Of a stretch of DNA of 6,673 bases, positions 1-5,178 are shown piece by piece. Origin of the DNA: CAZCPB01 sp964500365 (lineage in GTDB: Bacteria > Planctomycetota > Phycisphaerae > Phycisphaerales > UBA1924); contig CAZCPB010000239.1 in assembly GCA_964500365.1 (NCBI GenBank), positions 1-6,673 on the forward strand. Direction: 5' to 3'. Every line of letters begins with the position of its first letter. Positions within the stretch are counted from its first letter, which is position 1. The notes beneath the pieces are model-generated. The model had not been told where the DNA came from, searched no databases, and saw nothing but the letters and a program-made list of their open reading frames with translations. The position numbers and the translations under genes are program-made.

Positions 1-353
1 TCTCAGGCACGCAGACGCGGCGCATCGGCCCGCTGGTGGACCAGTACCCCGAGCCGCGGATCGAACTCCACCCGCGTCTGGCCGAGACGCTGGGGATCAA
101 GGACGGCGACTGGGCGACGGCGGAATCCCGCCGCGGCGACTGCACGCTGCGAGCGATGGTGGTGACGACGATCCGCCCCGACACGATCTTCATCCCCTAC
201 CACTGGCCCGGGCGCAAGAGCGCGAACCAGCTCACGATCTCGGCCCAGGACCCGATCTCGAAGATCCCGGAGTACAAGGTGTGCGCGGCAAGGCTGCGGA
301 AGGCCGACGCCCCGCCGGAGTGGGCGGGCACACTGGAACCACAGCAGGGGTAA
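1..353 (+). CDS. Molybdopterin oxidoreductase catalytic subunit, C-terminal end (partial)
   Basis: The reading frame is open from the left edge (first full codon at 3) to TAA at 351-353, giving the last 116 residues of a larger protein. It reads as the C-terminal molybdopterin-dinucleotide-binding domain of the DMSO-reductase superfamily: SGTQTRRIGPL at the left edge, then HPRLAETLGIKDGD (a beta-barrel segment typical of this domain), then YHWPGRKSANQLT and DPISKIPEYKVCA near the end. In this family the domain holds the bis-MGD cofactor of a molybdenum or tungsten enzyme. A four-cluster ferredoxin gene follows after 16 bases and a Rieske gene after that, so this is the catalytic subunit of a multi-subunit oxidoreductase. 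The C-terminal wording resembles proteins annotated as nitrate reductase or formate dehydrogenase, but the metal ligand, the N-terminal FeS site and any Tat signal lie outside the window, so the substrate is not settled. An apparent GTG at 36 is internal, not a start. Confidence 0.85.
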   Translation, partial: SGTQTRRIGPLVDQYPEPRIELHPRLAETLGIKDGDWATAESRRGDCTLRAMVVTTIRPDTIFIPYHWPGRKSANQLTISAQDPISKIPEYKVCAARLRKADAPPEWAGTLEPQQG

Positions 354-358
354 CGCAC

Positions 359-364
359 GAGGAG
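359..364 (+). promoter_or_regulatory. Ribosome binding site of the ferredoxin subunit
   Basis: GAGGAG lies 5 bases before ATG 370 but only 2 bases before the in-frame GTG at 367. This spacing picks ATG 370 as the start. Confidence 0.7.
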
Positions 365-369
365 CCGTG

Positions 370-1008
370 ATGAGCGTTCCCAGCCACCTCAACTTCTACA
401 TCGACGCCTCCCGCTGCATCGGGTGCCAGGCGTGCGTGCAGGCGTGCACCGAGTGCGACACGCACAAGGGGGAGTCGATGATCCACCTGGAGACCGTGGA
501 CCGCGCGCACTCCACGCAGACAATCCCCGTGATCTGCATGCACTGCGACTCGCCGACGTGCGCCGAGGTCTGCCCCGCCGACGCCATCAAGCGCACGCCC
601 GACGGCGTGGTGCAGTCGGCCCGCAAGCCGCGCTGCATCGCGTGCAACAACTGCGTGCTGGCGTGCCCCTTCGGCGTGCCCAAGATGAAGGTCGAGTTCG
701 AGCTGATGATGAAGTGCGACATGTGCTACGACCGCTCGTCGGTGGGCCTGAAGCCCATGTGCGCGAGCGTCTGCCCGAGCCAGGCGCTCTTCTTCGGGAC
801 GCGCGAGGAGATCGAGACGGCGCGGCCGGGGTCGGTGCCGATCGACCGCTTCGTCTTCGGCAACCAGACGATCACGACCAAGGTCAAGATGATGGGGCCG
901 CGGAGCGTGGCGGGGCAGCGGCCCGAGCATATTGATGTCACCGCGGCGCTGGACCCCAACCCGCCCGCCCGTTCCATCTCCCTGGGCGTGCTCAACGGCT
1001 CGCGCTGA
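370..1008 (+). CDS. Four-cluster [4Fe-4S] ferredoxin subunit of a molybdoenzyme (DmsB/NrfC/FdhB type)
   Basis: The 212-residue protein passes electrons between the catalytic subunit and a membrane or Rieske partner. Sixteen cysteines form four cluster motifs: C16-C19-C22-C26, C56-C59-C64-C68, C89-C92-C95-C99 and C116-C119-C131-C135. The wide gap in the last motif is typical of the DmsB/NarH/FdhB ferredoxin family, and the CP or CPxxA pattern after clusters two to four is also typical. One extra cysteine, C29, lies just after the first motif. There is no signal peptide or transmembrane helix, so the protein stays in the cytoplasm or is carried across the membrane bound to a Tat-exported catalytic subunit. 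The gene lies 16 bases after the molybdopterin subunit and 35 before the Rieske gene, as expected for one operon. The length is normal for the family. The last 40 residues after the clusters look unstructured. Confidence 0.93.
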   Translation: MSVPSHLNFYIDASRCIGCQACVQACTECDTHKGESMIHLETVDRAHSTQTIPVICMHCDSPTCAEVCPADAIKRTPDGVVQSARKPRCIACNNCVLACPFGVPKMKVEFELMMKCDMCYDRSSVGLKPMCASVCPSQALFFGTREEIETARPGSVPIDRFVFGNQTITTKVKMMGPRSVAGQRPEHIDVTAALDPNPPARSISLGVLNGSR

Positions 1009-1033
1009 TCGGCTCGGTTGTGTTTGATGATCC

Positions 1034-1037
1034 GGAG
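1034..1037 (+). promoter_or_regulatory. Ribosome binding site deciding the Rieske start
   Basis: GGAG lies 6 bases before ATG 1044. The upstream in-frame GTG at 1020 has no purine-rich tract before it, so ATG 1044 is preferred and the protein is 8 residues shorter than the longest reading. Confidence 0.6.
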
Positions 1038-1043
1038 TTTTGC

Positions 1044-1607
1044 ATGGCCTACGACACCCCCTCACCCGACTCCCTGCGTGTTCTTACGCCCGACGGCCGC
1101 CCGCCCGAGGCGCAGCCCAAGTGGCGGCAGGACTTTCCCATCGACACCGCCGACGACAACTATGTCGCCCGACGCGACTTCACCAAGTTCATGGTGCTAA
1201 TCAGCGGCTCGTTCGTCGTGGGGCAGGCATGGATTACGCTCAAGACGCTTGGCGTTGGAGGAGGGAAGGAAGCGGGGGCCGGGCCGCGGGCCATCGCCCG
1301 CGTCGATGAAATCGCGGTGGGTCAGGCCGCGCGGTTCACCTATCCCGGCGAGCATGATTCGTGCCTGATTGTCCGCGCGGGCGAGAACGAGTTCCTCGCG
1401 TACAGCAACAAGTGCTCGCACCTCTCGTGCCCGGTGACGCCGGATGTGAAGTCGGGTCGCCTGCTCTGCCCCTGCCACCACGGGTCGTTCGACCTGGCGA
1501 CGGGCCGCCCGCTCGCGGGCCCGCCGCGGCGGCCGCTGGCGCGCATCCTGCTCGACGTGCGCGACGGCACGATCTACGCCACGGGCGTGGAGGAGAGGAC
1601 CGTATGA
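1044..1607 (+). CDS. Rieske [2Fe-2S] protein with twin-arginine signal anchor
   Basis: The 187-residue protein is an electron-transfer subunit with a Rieske cluster. Box I is CSHLSC (C124, H126, C129) and box II is CPCHHGSFD (C142, C144, H145). By family rules C124, H126, C142 and H145 bind the iron, and C129-C144 can form the disulfide seen in high-potential bc1-type Rieske proteins. Residues 43-48 read RRDFTK, a twin-arginine motif, followed by a hydrophobic stretch at about 49-66. This is a Tat signal anchor of the kind that places Rieske domains outside the cytoplasmic membrane. The 42-residue region before the RR is long and polar. The stop overlaps the next start by ATGA. The Rieske domain could link a quinol-oxidising complex to the molybdoenzyme, as suggested for Rieske proteins in archaeal nitrate-reductase operons; that role is inference. 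It lacks the oxygenase catalytic domain, so it is not a ring-hydroxylating dioxygenase alpha subunit. Confidence 0.92.
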   Translation: MAYDTPSPDSLRVLTPDGRPPEAQPKWRQDFPIDTADDNYVARRDFTKFMVLISGSFVVGQAWITLKTLGVGGGKEAGAGPRAIARVDEIAVGQAARFTYPGEHDSCLIVRAGENEFLAYSNKCSHLSCPVTPDVKSGRLLCPCHHGSFDLATGRPLAGPPRRPLARILLDVRDGTIYATGVEERTV

Positions 1608-1942
1608 GCACGGCACGGAGTGCATCTTCTTCCGTTTCCGCCACCGCCGCGCCGCCTGCTCCCGCGCCCGCGCGCGGGGGGGAACGACTGGGCGTGGGGA
1701 TGGAAACCGCGTCGCGGCGGGCGCGGGCCGACCGGCAGGCCCGCACGGGCGTGGTCTCGGGCATCCTTACGATTGTGCTCATCCTCGGGCTGATGCAGTT
1801 GTGGCTGCTCACGGCGACGATGAACGCGTTCCTCGGCGGCGATCACGCGGTGGTGTGGCCCGCGCTGGGGGCGAGCGTGGTCTGCCTGCTGCTCAATCTC
1901 GGGCTGTTGCGGTACCTGTACCTGCTGGAGCGTCCGCGATGA
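1604..1942 (+). CDS. Small two-helix membrane protein, possibly DUF6755-like
   Basis: The predicted protein has 112 residues. Residues 1-45 are rich in Ala, Ser, Pro and Arg and look disordered. Two hydrophobic helices follow at about 50-72 and 84-107, joined by a short loop with FLGGDHAVVWP. The protein ends in ERPR, so both ends probably face the cytoplasm by the positive-inside rule. The start ATG overlaps the Rieske stop (ATGA), and a strong purine tract, GGAGGAGAGG at 1589-1598, ends 5 bases before it. Its own stop overlaps the next start in the same way, so translation of the three genes is probably coupled. Only one histidine (H81) is present, so it cannot be a di-heme cytochrome b anchor. 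It resembles, from memory, small proteins of unknown function (DUF6755) found beside Rieske proteins; I could not check this. A role as membrane anchor or assembly partner of the Rieske and molybdoenzyme complex is inference. Confidence 0.8.
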   Translation: MSTARSASSSVSATAAPPAPAPARGGERLGVGMETASRRARADRQARTGVVSGILTIVLILGLMQLWLLTATMNAFLGGDHAVVWPALGASVVCLLLNLGLLRYLYLLERPR

Positions 1943-3108
1943 GCGGCGATGCCGGCCCTGCGCCGGCGGCGTCGTCCGCGAACGGCCCCCCCCTCCCCTG
2001 GACGGGAGGGCCGTGGGCGACGATTGACCGCGCCGCGGCCAACCTCCTCCCGGCGTACTTCGCGCTGGTCATGGCGACGGGGATCGTGTCGCTGGCGGCG
2101 TCGATCCAAGGCTTTGCGGCGGTCGCGCGCGGGATATTCTGGCTCAATCTTGTCTTTTTCGCCACGCTGTGGGGGCTGACCCTCCTCCGCATTGCGCGGC
2201 ACCGCGGCCGGCTGATCGCGGATGTGAACGACCACAACCGGAGCGTGGGGTTCTTCACGTCGATCCCCGCGGCGTGTGTGCTGGGGACGCAGGCGCTGCT
2301 CATCGCGGACACGCCCGCGCTCGCGTGGTCGCTGTGGGCGCTCGGCGCGGCGTTGTGGGTCGTCGTGACCTACACCGTGTTCACCGCGCTGACGGTCAAG
2401 CCCGTGAAACCCGCGCTGGCCGACGGGCTCAACGGCGGGTGGCTGGTCTCGATCGTGGCGACGCAGGCGGTCTCGGTGCTGGCATCGCAGTTGTCGGCGC
2501 ACGGGGCGAGCACAGGCGCGGGCGCAGACGGAACCAACGCGCTGCTCTTTATCGCGCTGGTCATGTGGCTGGGCGGGGCGATGCTCTACGTGTGGATCAT
2601 CTCGCTGATCTTCTACCGCTACACGTTCTTCCCGTTCAAGCCCTCGGACCTGTCTCCCCCGTACTGGATCAACATGGGCGCGATGGCGATCTCGACGCTC
2701 GCGGGGGCAACGCTCCTGCTCTCGGGGAAGCACAGCCCGCTGATCGAGGGCCTCGCGCCGTTCATCAAGGGGGCGACGCTCCTGTTCTGGGCGACGGCGA
2801 CGTGGTGGATCCCGATGCTCCTGATCCTGGGCGTGTGGCGGCACATCGTGAAGCGCTTCCCGCTGCGGTACGACCCGCTCTACTGGGGCGCGGTCTTCCC
2901 GCTGGGGATGTACTCGGTGGCGACGGCGCGGATGGTGGGCGCGATGGACCTGCCGTACCTGCACTCGCTGCCGTCGGTGTTCTGCTACGTCGCGCTGGCG
3001 GCGTGGACGGCGGCGCTGCTGGGGCTAGTGCACAGGATCGTGAAGGGAGCGCCGCCACCTGCCGTGCCGCCAACGCCTTCCCCGGTCGCGCTCGAGCCTC
3101 GCGCGTGA
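1939..3108 (+). CDS. TDT/SLAC1-family anion transporter or channel (TehA-like)
   Basis: The 389-residue integral membrane protein has ten hydrophobic segments, at about 36-56, 65-86, 107-124, 128-150, 166-185, 200-224, 243-262, 275-299, 312-330 and 345-366. This matches the ten-helix fold of the tellurite-resistance/dicarboxylate transporter (TDT) family. Family-like stretches are PAYFALVMATGIVSLAA in helix 1 and FPLGMYSVAT in helix 9. Members include TehA, the malate carrier Mae1, the sulfite pump Ssu1 and the plant SLAC1 channel, which passes nitrate and chloride. The start ATG overlaps the preceding stop, and GGAG at 1927-1930 lies 8 bases before it. As last gene of the molybdoenzyme run it most likely moves an anion substrate or product of that enzyme, such as nitrate, nitrite or sulfite; the choice is open. 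About 28 residues at the N-terminus and 20 at the C-terminus are proline- and alanine-rich and outside the fold. Calling it a tellurite-resistance protein would rest on family name only. Confidence 0.88.
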   Translation: MSGDAGPAPAASSANGPPLPWTGGPWATIDRAAANLLPAYFALVMATGIVSLAASIQGFAAVARGIFWLNLVFFATLWGLTLLRIARHRGRLIADVNDHNRSVGFFTSIPAACVLGTQALLIADTPALAWSLWALGAALWVVVTYTVFTALTVKPVKPALADGLNGGWLVSIVATQAVSVLASQLSAHGASTGAGADGTNALLFIALVMWLGGAMLYVWIISLIFYRYTFFPFKPSDLSPPYWINMGAMAISTLAGATLLLSGKHSPLIEGLAPFIKGATLLFWATATWWIPMLLILGVWRHIVKRFPLRYDPLYWGAVFPLGMYSVATARMVGAMDLPYLHSLPSVFCYVALAAWTAALLGLVHRIVKGAPPPAVPPTPSPVALEPRA

Positions 3109-3154
3109 AGTGGGAGGGGAGGAACGAGCACACGCCCGCCGGCGCATAAGTCAA
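3109..3154. other. Convergent intergenic gap with no clear terminator
   Basis: These 46 bases separate the ends of the plus-strand carrier gene and the minus-strand hemerythrin gene. The gap holds a purine run (GGGAGGGGAGG) and a short GC palindrome, but no stem followed by a T-run on either strand. Termination here may be Rho-dependent or may lie inside a neighbouring gene. Confidence 0.5.
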
Positions 3155-3763
3155 TCAGGGTTGCGTGCCGATCCCCCGCCGCGCCCGCATCTCCTGACCC
3201 ACCGCCGCGAGGTCCGATGGGCTGAGCACCTTCTCCGCCAGCGGGAAGACCTCCTTCTCCTCGACCTCGATGTGCCCGCGGTAGAGCTCGCGCAGGGATT
3301 CGAGGAGCGCGAGCAGTTCCGCGGCGTGCGCTGCCGCGAGCTCGCCCGCCGCGTCATTCAACCACACGTCGAGCAGCGCATCGACCCGCGCGTGCATCGC
3401 ATCGGCCTGCTTGTGGTCGTCCCGCAGGTGCTTGACCGCCTCCGCGCCCCGCACGCCGCCCGCGCCCGAATCGCCCGACGACGCCGTCCGCTCCGCCGCG
3501 GCCTTCAAGCGCGGGAAGAGCGATTCCTCCTCATCGGCGGTGTGCCTGGGCGCGGCGTGCAGGAAGTAGCGTTTGGCGGTTTCGACCGCGGCGCGGGCCT
3601 GGGCGTCGAACGGCCTGCCGCCGCCACCTTGCCCCGGCCCGTACTCGCGCGCGACGCGCAGCAGGACATCCAGAAACTTCTCGATGCGGCGGTGGCAGTC
3701 GGTGAGCAGGCCGATGGGCTCATCAAAGCCGTGGTCGGGTTGACGGTTCAGCAGGTTCAGCAT
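3155..3763 (-). CDS. Hemerythrin-like HHE cation-binding protein
   Basis: The 202-residue protein has one HHE domain, a four-helix bundle that binds a di-iron centre. Likely ligands are H24 (in TDCHRRIEKF), H74 and E78 (RHTADEE), H117 (DDHKQ) and H164 and E168 (GHIEVEE), following the H...HxxxE...H...HxxxE pattern. Proteins of this family bind oxygen or nitric oxide, store iron, or help repair iron-sulfur centres. There is no N-terminal ScdA/DUF542 domain as in YtfE/RIC, and no signal peptide. Residues about 94-106 form a Gly/Ser-rich loop between helices. The start at 3763 is chosen because GGTGGAG (3770-3776, minus strand) precedes it by 6 bases. A longer form from 3814 would add 17 residues and overlap the divergent gene. 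It is the only minus-strand gene here and is transcribed away from a second hemerythrin gene, which suggests shared control. A role in guarding the molybdoenzyme's FeS clusters from NO or oxygen is inference. Confidence 0.88.
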   Translation of the reverse strand: MLNLLNRQPDHGFDEPIGLLTDCHRRIEKFLDVLLRVAREYGPGQGGGGRPFDAQARAAVETAKRYFLHAAPRHTADEEESLFPRLKAAAERTASSGDSGAGGVRGAEAVKHLRDDHKQADAMHARVDALLDVWLNDAAGELAAAHAAELLALLESLRELYRGHIEVEEKEVFPLAEKVLSPSDLAAVGQEMRARRGIGTQP

Positions 3764-3769
3764 GCAAGG

Positions 3770-3776
3770 CTCCACC
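3770..3776 (-). promoter_or_regulatory. Ribosome binding site of the minus-strand hemerythrin
   Basis: On the minus strand this reads GGTGGAG, 6 bases before ATG 3763. It supports that start over the longer reading from 3814. Confidence 0.65.
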
Positions 3777-3790
3777 GAAATAGTATTGTC
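3777..3790. promoter_or_regulatory. Candidate divergent promoter or operator between two hemerythrin genes
   Basis: The sequence GAAATAGTATTGTC is strongly AT-rich inside a GC-rich region and contains a 9-base inverted repeat, AATA-G-TATT (3779-3787). On the plus strand TAGTAT (3781-3786) is a possible -10 box. The ATG at 3793 lies 6 bases past it and has no Shine-Dalgarno, which fits a leaderless transcript. On the minus strand TACTAT could serve the other gene. No good -35 box is visible on either strand, and the repeat does not match an NsrR, FNR/NnrR or NorR site that I can recognise. Confidence 0.4.
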
Positions 3791-3792
3791 CG

Positions 3793-4779
3793 ATGCCGCC
3801 CGATGAAGCCCCATCCGGCCCCGCCCCCGCGGGGCCGTCCAGCGACGCGACCCCGCCGCTCAAACGCCACGCCGCGTTGCAGCCGCTGTCGCGCGAGCAC
3901 ATGGGCGGGCTGATCCAGGCACGAAACCTACAGCGCGCGGCGGAGTTGGGGCAGACCGACCGGACCCGCGCGGTCGCGGAGTTCGTGGCGGTGTGGCGGG
4001 CCGAGATCCGCGAGCACTTCGATGATGAGGAGCGGCTGCTCCTGCCGCTGACCCGCTCGGAGGAGTTGCGCCGCCGCCTGCTCGCCGAACACGGGGAACT
4101 GCGGCAACTGGCGAGGAAATGCGAGAACGACCCGCGCACGACGGCGAGCGATCCCGCGATGCTCAGACGGCTGGGCACGCTCCTGCACGACCACATCCGC
4201 TGGGAAGAGCGGGACTTTTTCGAGGCCGTGCAGCGCGACCACCCCGAAGCGCTCGCGGAACTCGTGTCAGAGGCGGGGCACATCGAAGCGCGGCGGCCCG
4301 GCTCGCGGGCAAGGATGAGCCTGACGGAGGAGTGCCGCGCCGTGCCCTCCACACCCGCGCCGCACCACATGAAGGAGGCGACCATGAGCGATGATCGGCT
4401 TCGACAAGCCCCGGCGGAGCGGTTCGCCACCGATCACCTCGTCTTCGACCTGCACGCCGAGATCGCGGCGCTGCGTGCCGAGCCGTCATCGCCGCGCCAC
4501 GGGCACAGGCAGAAGACGCTCTACAAGCACGCGGGGCGGACCGTCGCCCTGTTCGTGATGGATGCGGGCGCGGTCCTGCCCGAACACGCCGCGGGCGGGA
4601 CGGTCACCGTGCAGACGATCGAAGGAAGTATCGACGTGAACGCGTCGGGAAGGATGCACACGCTGCGCGTGGGGATGATGCTCGTGATGGCCCCGGGCGT
4701 TCGGCACGATGTGCGCGCGACGGCCTCCGCGGCGTTCCTCCTGCAAGTCTCGCTCGCGGCCGATTCCGTGAGGACGTAA
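3793..4779 (+). CDS. Hemerythrin HHE domain fused in frame to a cupin domain
   Basis: A continuous frame of 328 residues. Residues about 25-165 form an HHE di-iron domain with H36 (SREH), H75 and E79 (HFDDE), H100 (AEH) and H134 and E138 (HIRWE). Residues about 166-197 form a linker rich in Arg, Pro and Ser. Residues about 198-325 form a small cupin: motif 1 near LPEHAAGGTVTVQTIEG with H265 but only one histidine instead of HxH, and motif 2 near APGVRHDV with H305. An in-frame TAG at 3781 makes ATG 3793 the first possible ATG; it has no Shine-Dalgarno. The domain join coincides with a strong ribosome site and ATG at 4384, so this may be two genes sharing one frame rather than a stable fusion. 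No stop codon separates them. The hemerythrin may sense or bind oxygen, NO or iron; the cupin's ligand is unknown. It is divergent from another hemerythrin gene and followed after 30 bases by a CMD-family gene. Confidence 0.82.
   Translation: MPPDEAPSGPAPAGPSSDATPPLKRHAALQPLSREHMGGLIQARNLQRAAELGQTDRTRAVAEFVAVWRAEIREHFDDEERLLLPLTRSEELRRRLLAEHGELRQLARKCENDPRTTASDPAMLRRLGTLLHDHIRWEERDFFEAVQRDHPEALAELVSEAGHIEARRPGSRARMSLTEECRAVPSTPAPHHMKEATMSDDRLRQAPAERFATDHLVFDLHAEIAALRAEPSSPRHGHRQKTLYKHAGRTVALFVMDAGAVLPEHAAGGTVTVQTIEGSIDVNASGRMHTLRVGMMLVMAPGVRHDVRATASAAFLLQVSLAADSVRT
4372..4378 (+). promoter_or_regulatory. Strong internal Shine-Dalgarno at the cupin start
   Basis: AAGGAGG lies 5 bases before an in-frame ATG at 4384, inside the hemerythrin-cupin frame. 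It is the closest match to the anti-Shine-Dalgarno consensus among the gene starts I examined in the window, and it falls exactly where the cupin part begins, so it looks like a genuine translation start. Confidence 0.7.
4384..4779 (+). CDS. Stand-alone cupin protein from an internal start (alternative product)
   Basis: Starting at ATG 4384, the same frame as the hemerythrin gives a 131-residue protein beginning MSDDRLRQAP. This is a usual length for a single-domain cupin. Its beta-barrel motifs contain H68 (LPEH) and H108 (GVRHDV) in this numbering; the second histidine of cupin motif 1 is missing, so metal binding may be weak or use other residues. The ATG has an excellent ribosome site 5 bases upstream. 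Small cupins of this type often accompany hemerythrin and redox-stress genes, but no specific reaction can be named. This entry is an alternative to the fusion reading; both products could exist. Confidence 0.55.
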   Translation: MSDDRLRQAPAERFATDHLVFDLHAEIAALRAEPSSPRHGHRQKTLYKHAGRTVALFVMDAGAVLPEHAAGGTVTVQTIEGSIDVNASGRMHTLRVGMMLVMAPGVRHDVRATASAAFLLQVSLAADSVRT

Positions 4780-4809
4780 ACGGTGGCGATGAGCCGAAGG
4801 CGGGCAAGC

Positions 4810-5169
4810 ATGACCAAGCGCAGCAACACGGCGAAACGAGGCAATGCATCCGGGGCGAAGGTACCGGGGACGTACAAGGAGTTCGTGACGCGGTACCCGG
4901 CGCTCGGGCGCGCCCACGAGGGCATCGCCAAGTCGGTGGAAGGGGCCGGTCCGCTGGATGCCAGGACGCTGGCGCTCATCAAGATCGGTATCTGCGTCGG
5001 GGCGGGCCTGGAGTCCGCCCTGCGGAGCCATGTCCGGCGCGCGGTGCAGCACGGGGCGAGTGCCGCGGAGGTGGAGCAGGCCATCCTGCTTGGGATGAAT
5101 ACCGTCGGGTTCCCGAGGACCGTCGCGGCGTGGGCGTGGGCCCATGAGCAGTTCAATCGAGATCGGTGA
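4810..5169 (+). CDS. Carboxymuconolactone decarboxylase (CMD)-family protein lacking the AhpD CxxC
   Basis: The 119-residue, mostly helical protein belongs to the CMD/AhpD-like fold. Typical features are GPLDARTLALIKIGICVGAG (48-67), then ESALRSHVRRAVQHGAS with the conserved H74, then EVEQAILLGMNTVGFPRTV. In AhpD-type peroxidases the motif is CxxC followed by three residues and His; here the two cysteine positions are L67 and A70, and the only cysteine is C62. A thiol peroxidase reaction of the AhpD kind is therefore unlikely. The start at 4810 has AAGG 9 bases upstream; starts at 4789 (ATG) or 4783 (GTG) would add 7 or 9 basic residues and cannot be excluded. The gene lies 30 bases after the cupin and 9 before moaA, in an operon-like run. 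The true substrate is unknown; lactone decarboxylation is only the family name. Confidence 0.85.
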   Translation: MTKRSNTAKRGNASGAKVPGTYKEFVTRYPALGRAHEGIAKSVEGAGPLDARTLALIKIGICVGAGLESALRSHVRRAVQHGASAAEVEQAILLGMNTVGFPRTVAAWAWAHEQFNRDR

Positions 5170-5178
5170 GAGGTGAAG

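Noticed and set aside
367..369. GTG start for the ferredoxin subunit
   Set aside because: The GAGGAG site would be only 2 bases away, while ATG 370 has the normal spacing of 5.
1843..2964. Long minus-strand frame of 373 codons opposite the TDT carrier gene
   Set aside because: It is rich in Arg, His, Pro and Gln with no domain or membrane pattern, and lies opposite a clear ten-helix protein. Long antisense frames are common in GC-rich DNA.
1939..3108. Annotation as a dedicated tellurite-resistance gene (tehA)
   Set aside because: The TDT family name covers several anions, no tehB or other tellurite gene is near, and the context is a molybdoenzyme operon.
3086..3154. Possible rho-independent terminator at the convergent gene ends
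   Set aside because: Only short GC palindromes such as GCTCGAGC and CGCCGGCG are present, with no loop and no T-run after them.
3764..3814. Longer hemerythrin reading from ATG 3814 on the minus strand
   Set aside because: It would overlap the start of the divergent gene by 22 bases, and the shorter start has a well-placed ribosome site.
3110..3913. Plus-strand frame of 267 codons across the minus-strand hemerythrin
   Set aside because: It overlaps a gene with a clear HHE motif set and its own translation is Arg-rich without recognisable motifs.
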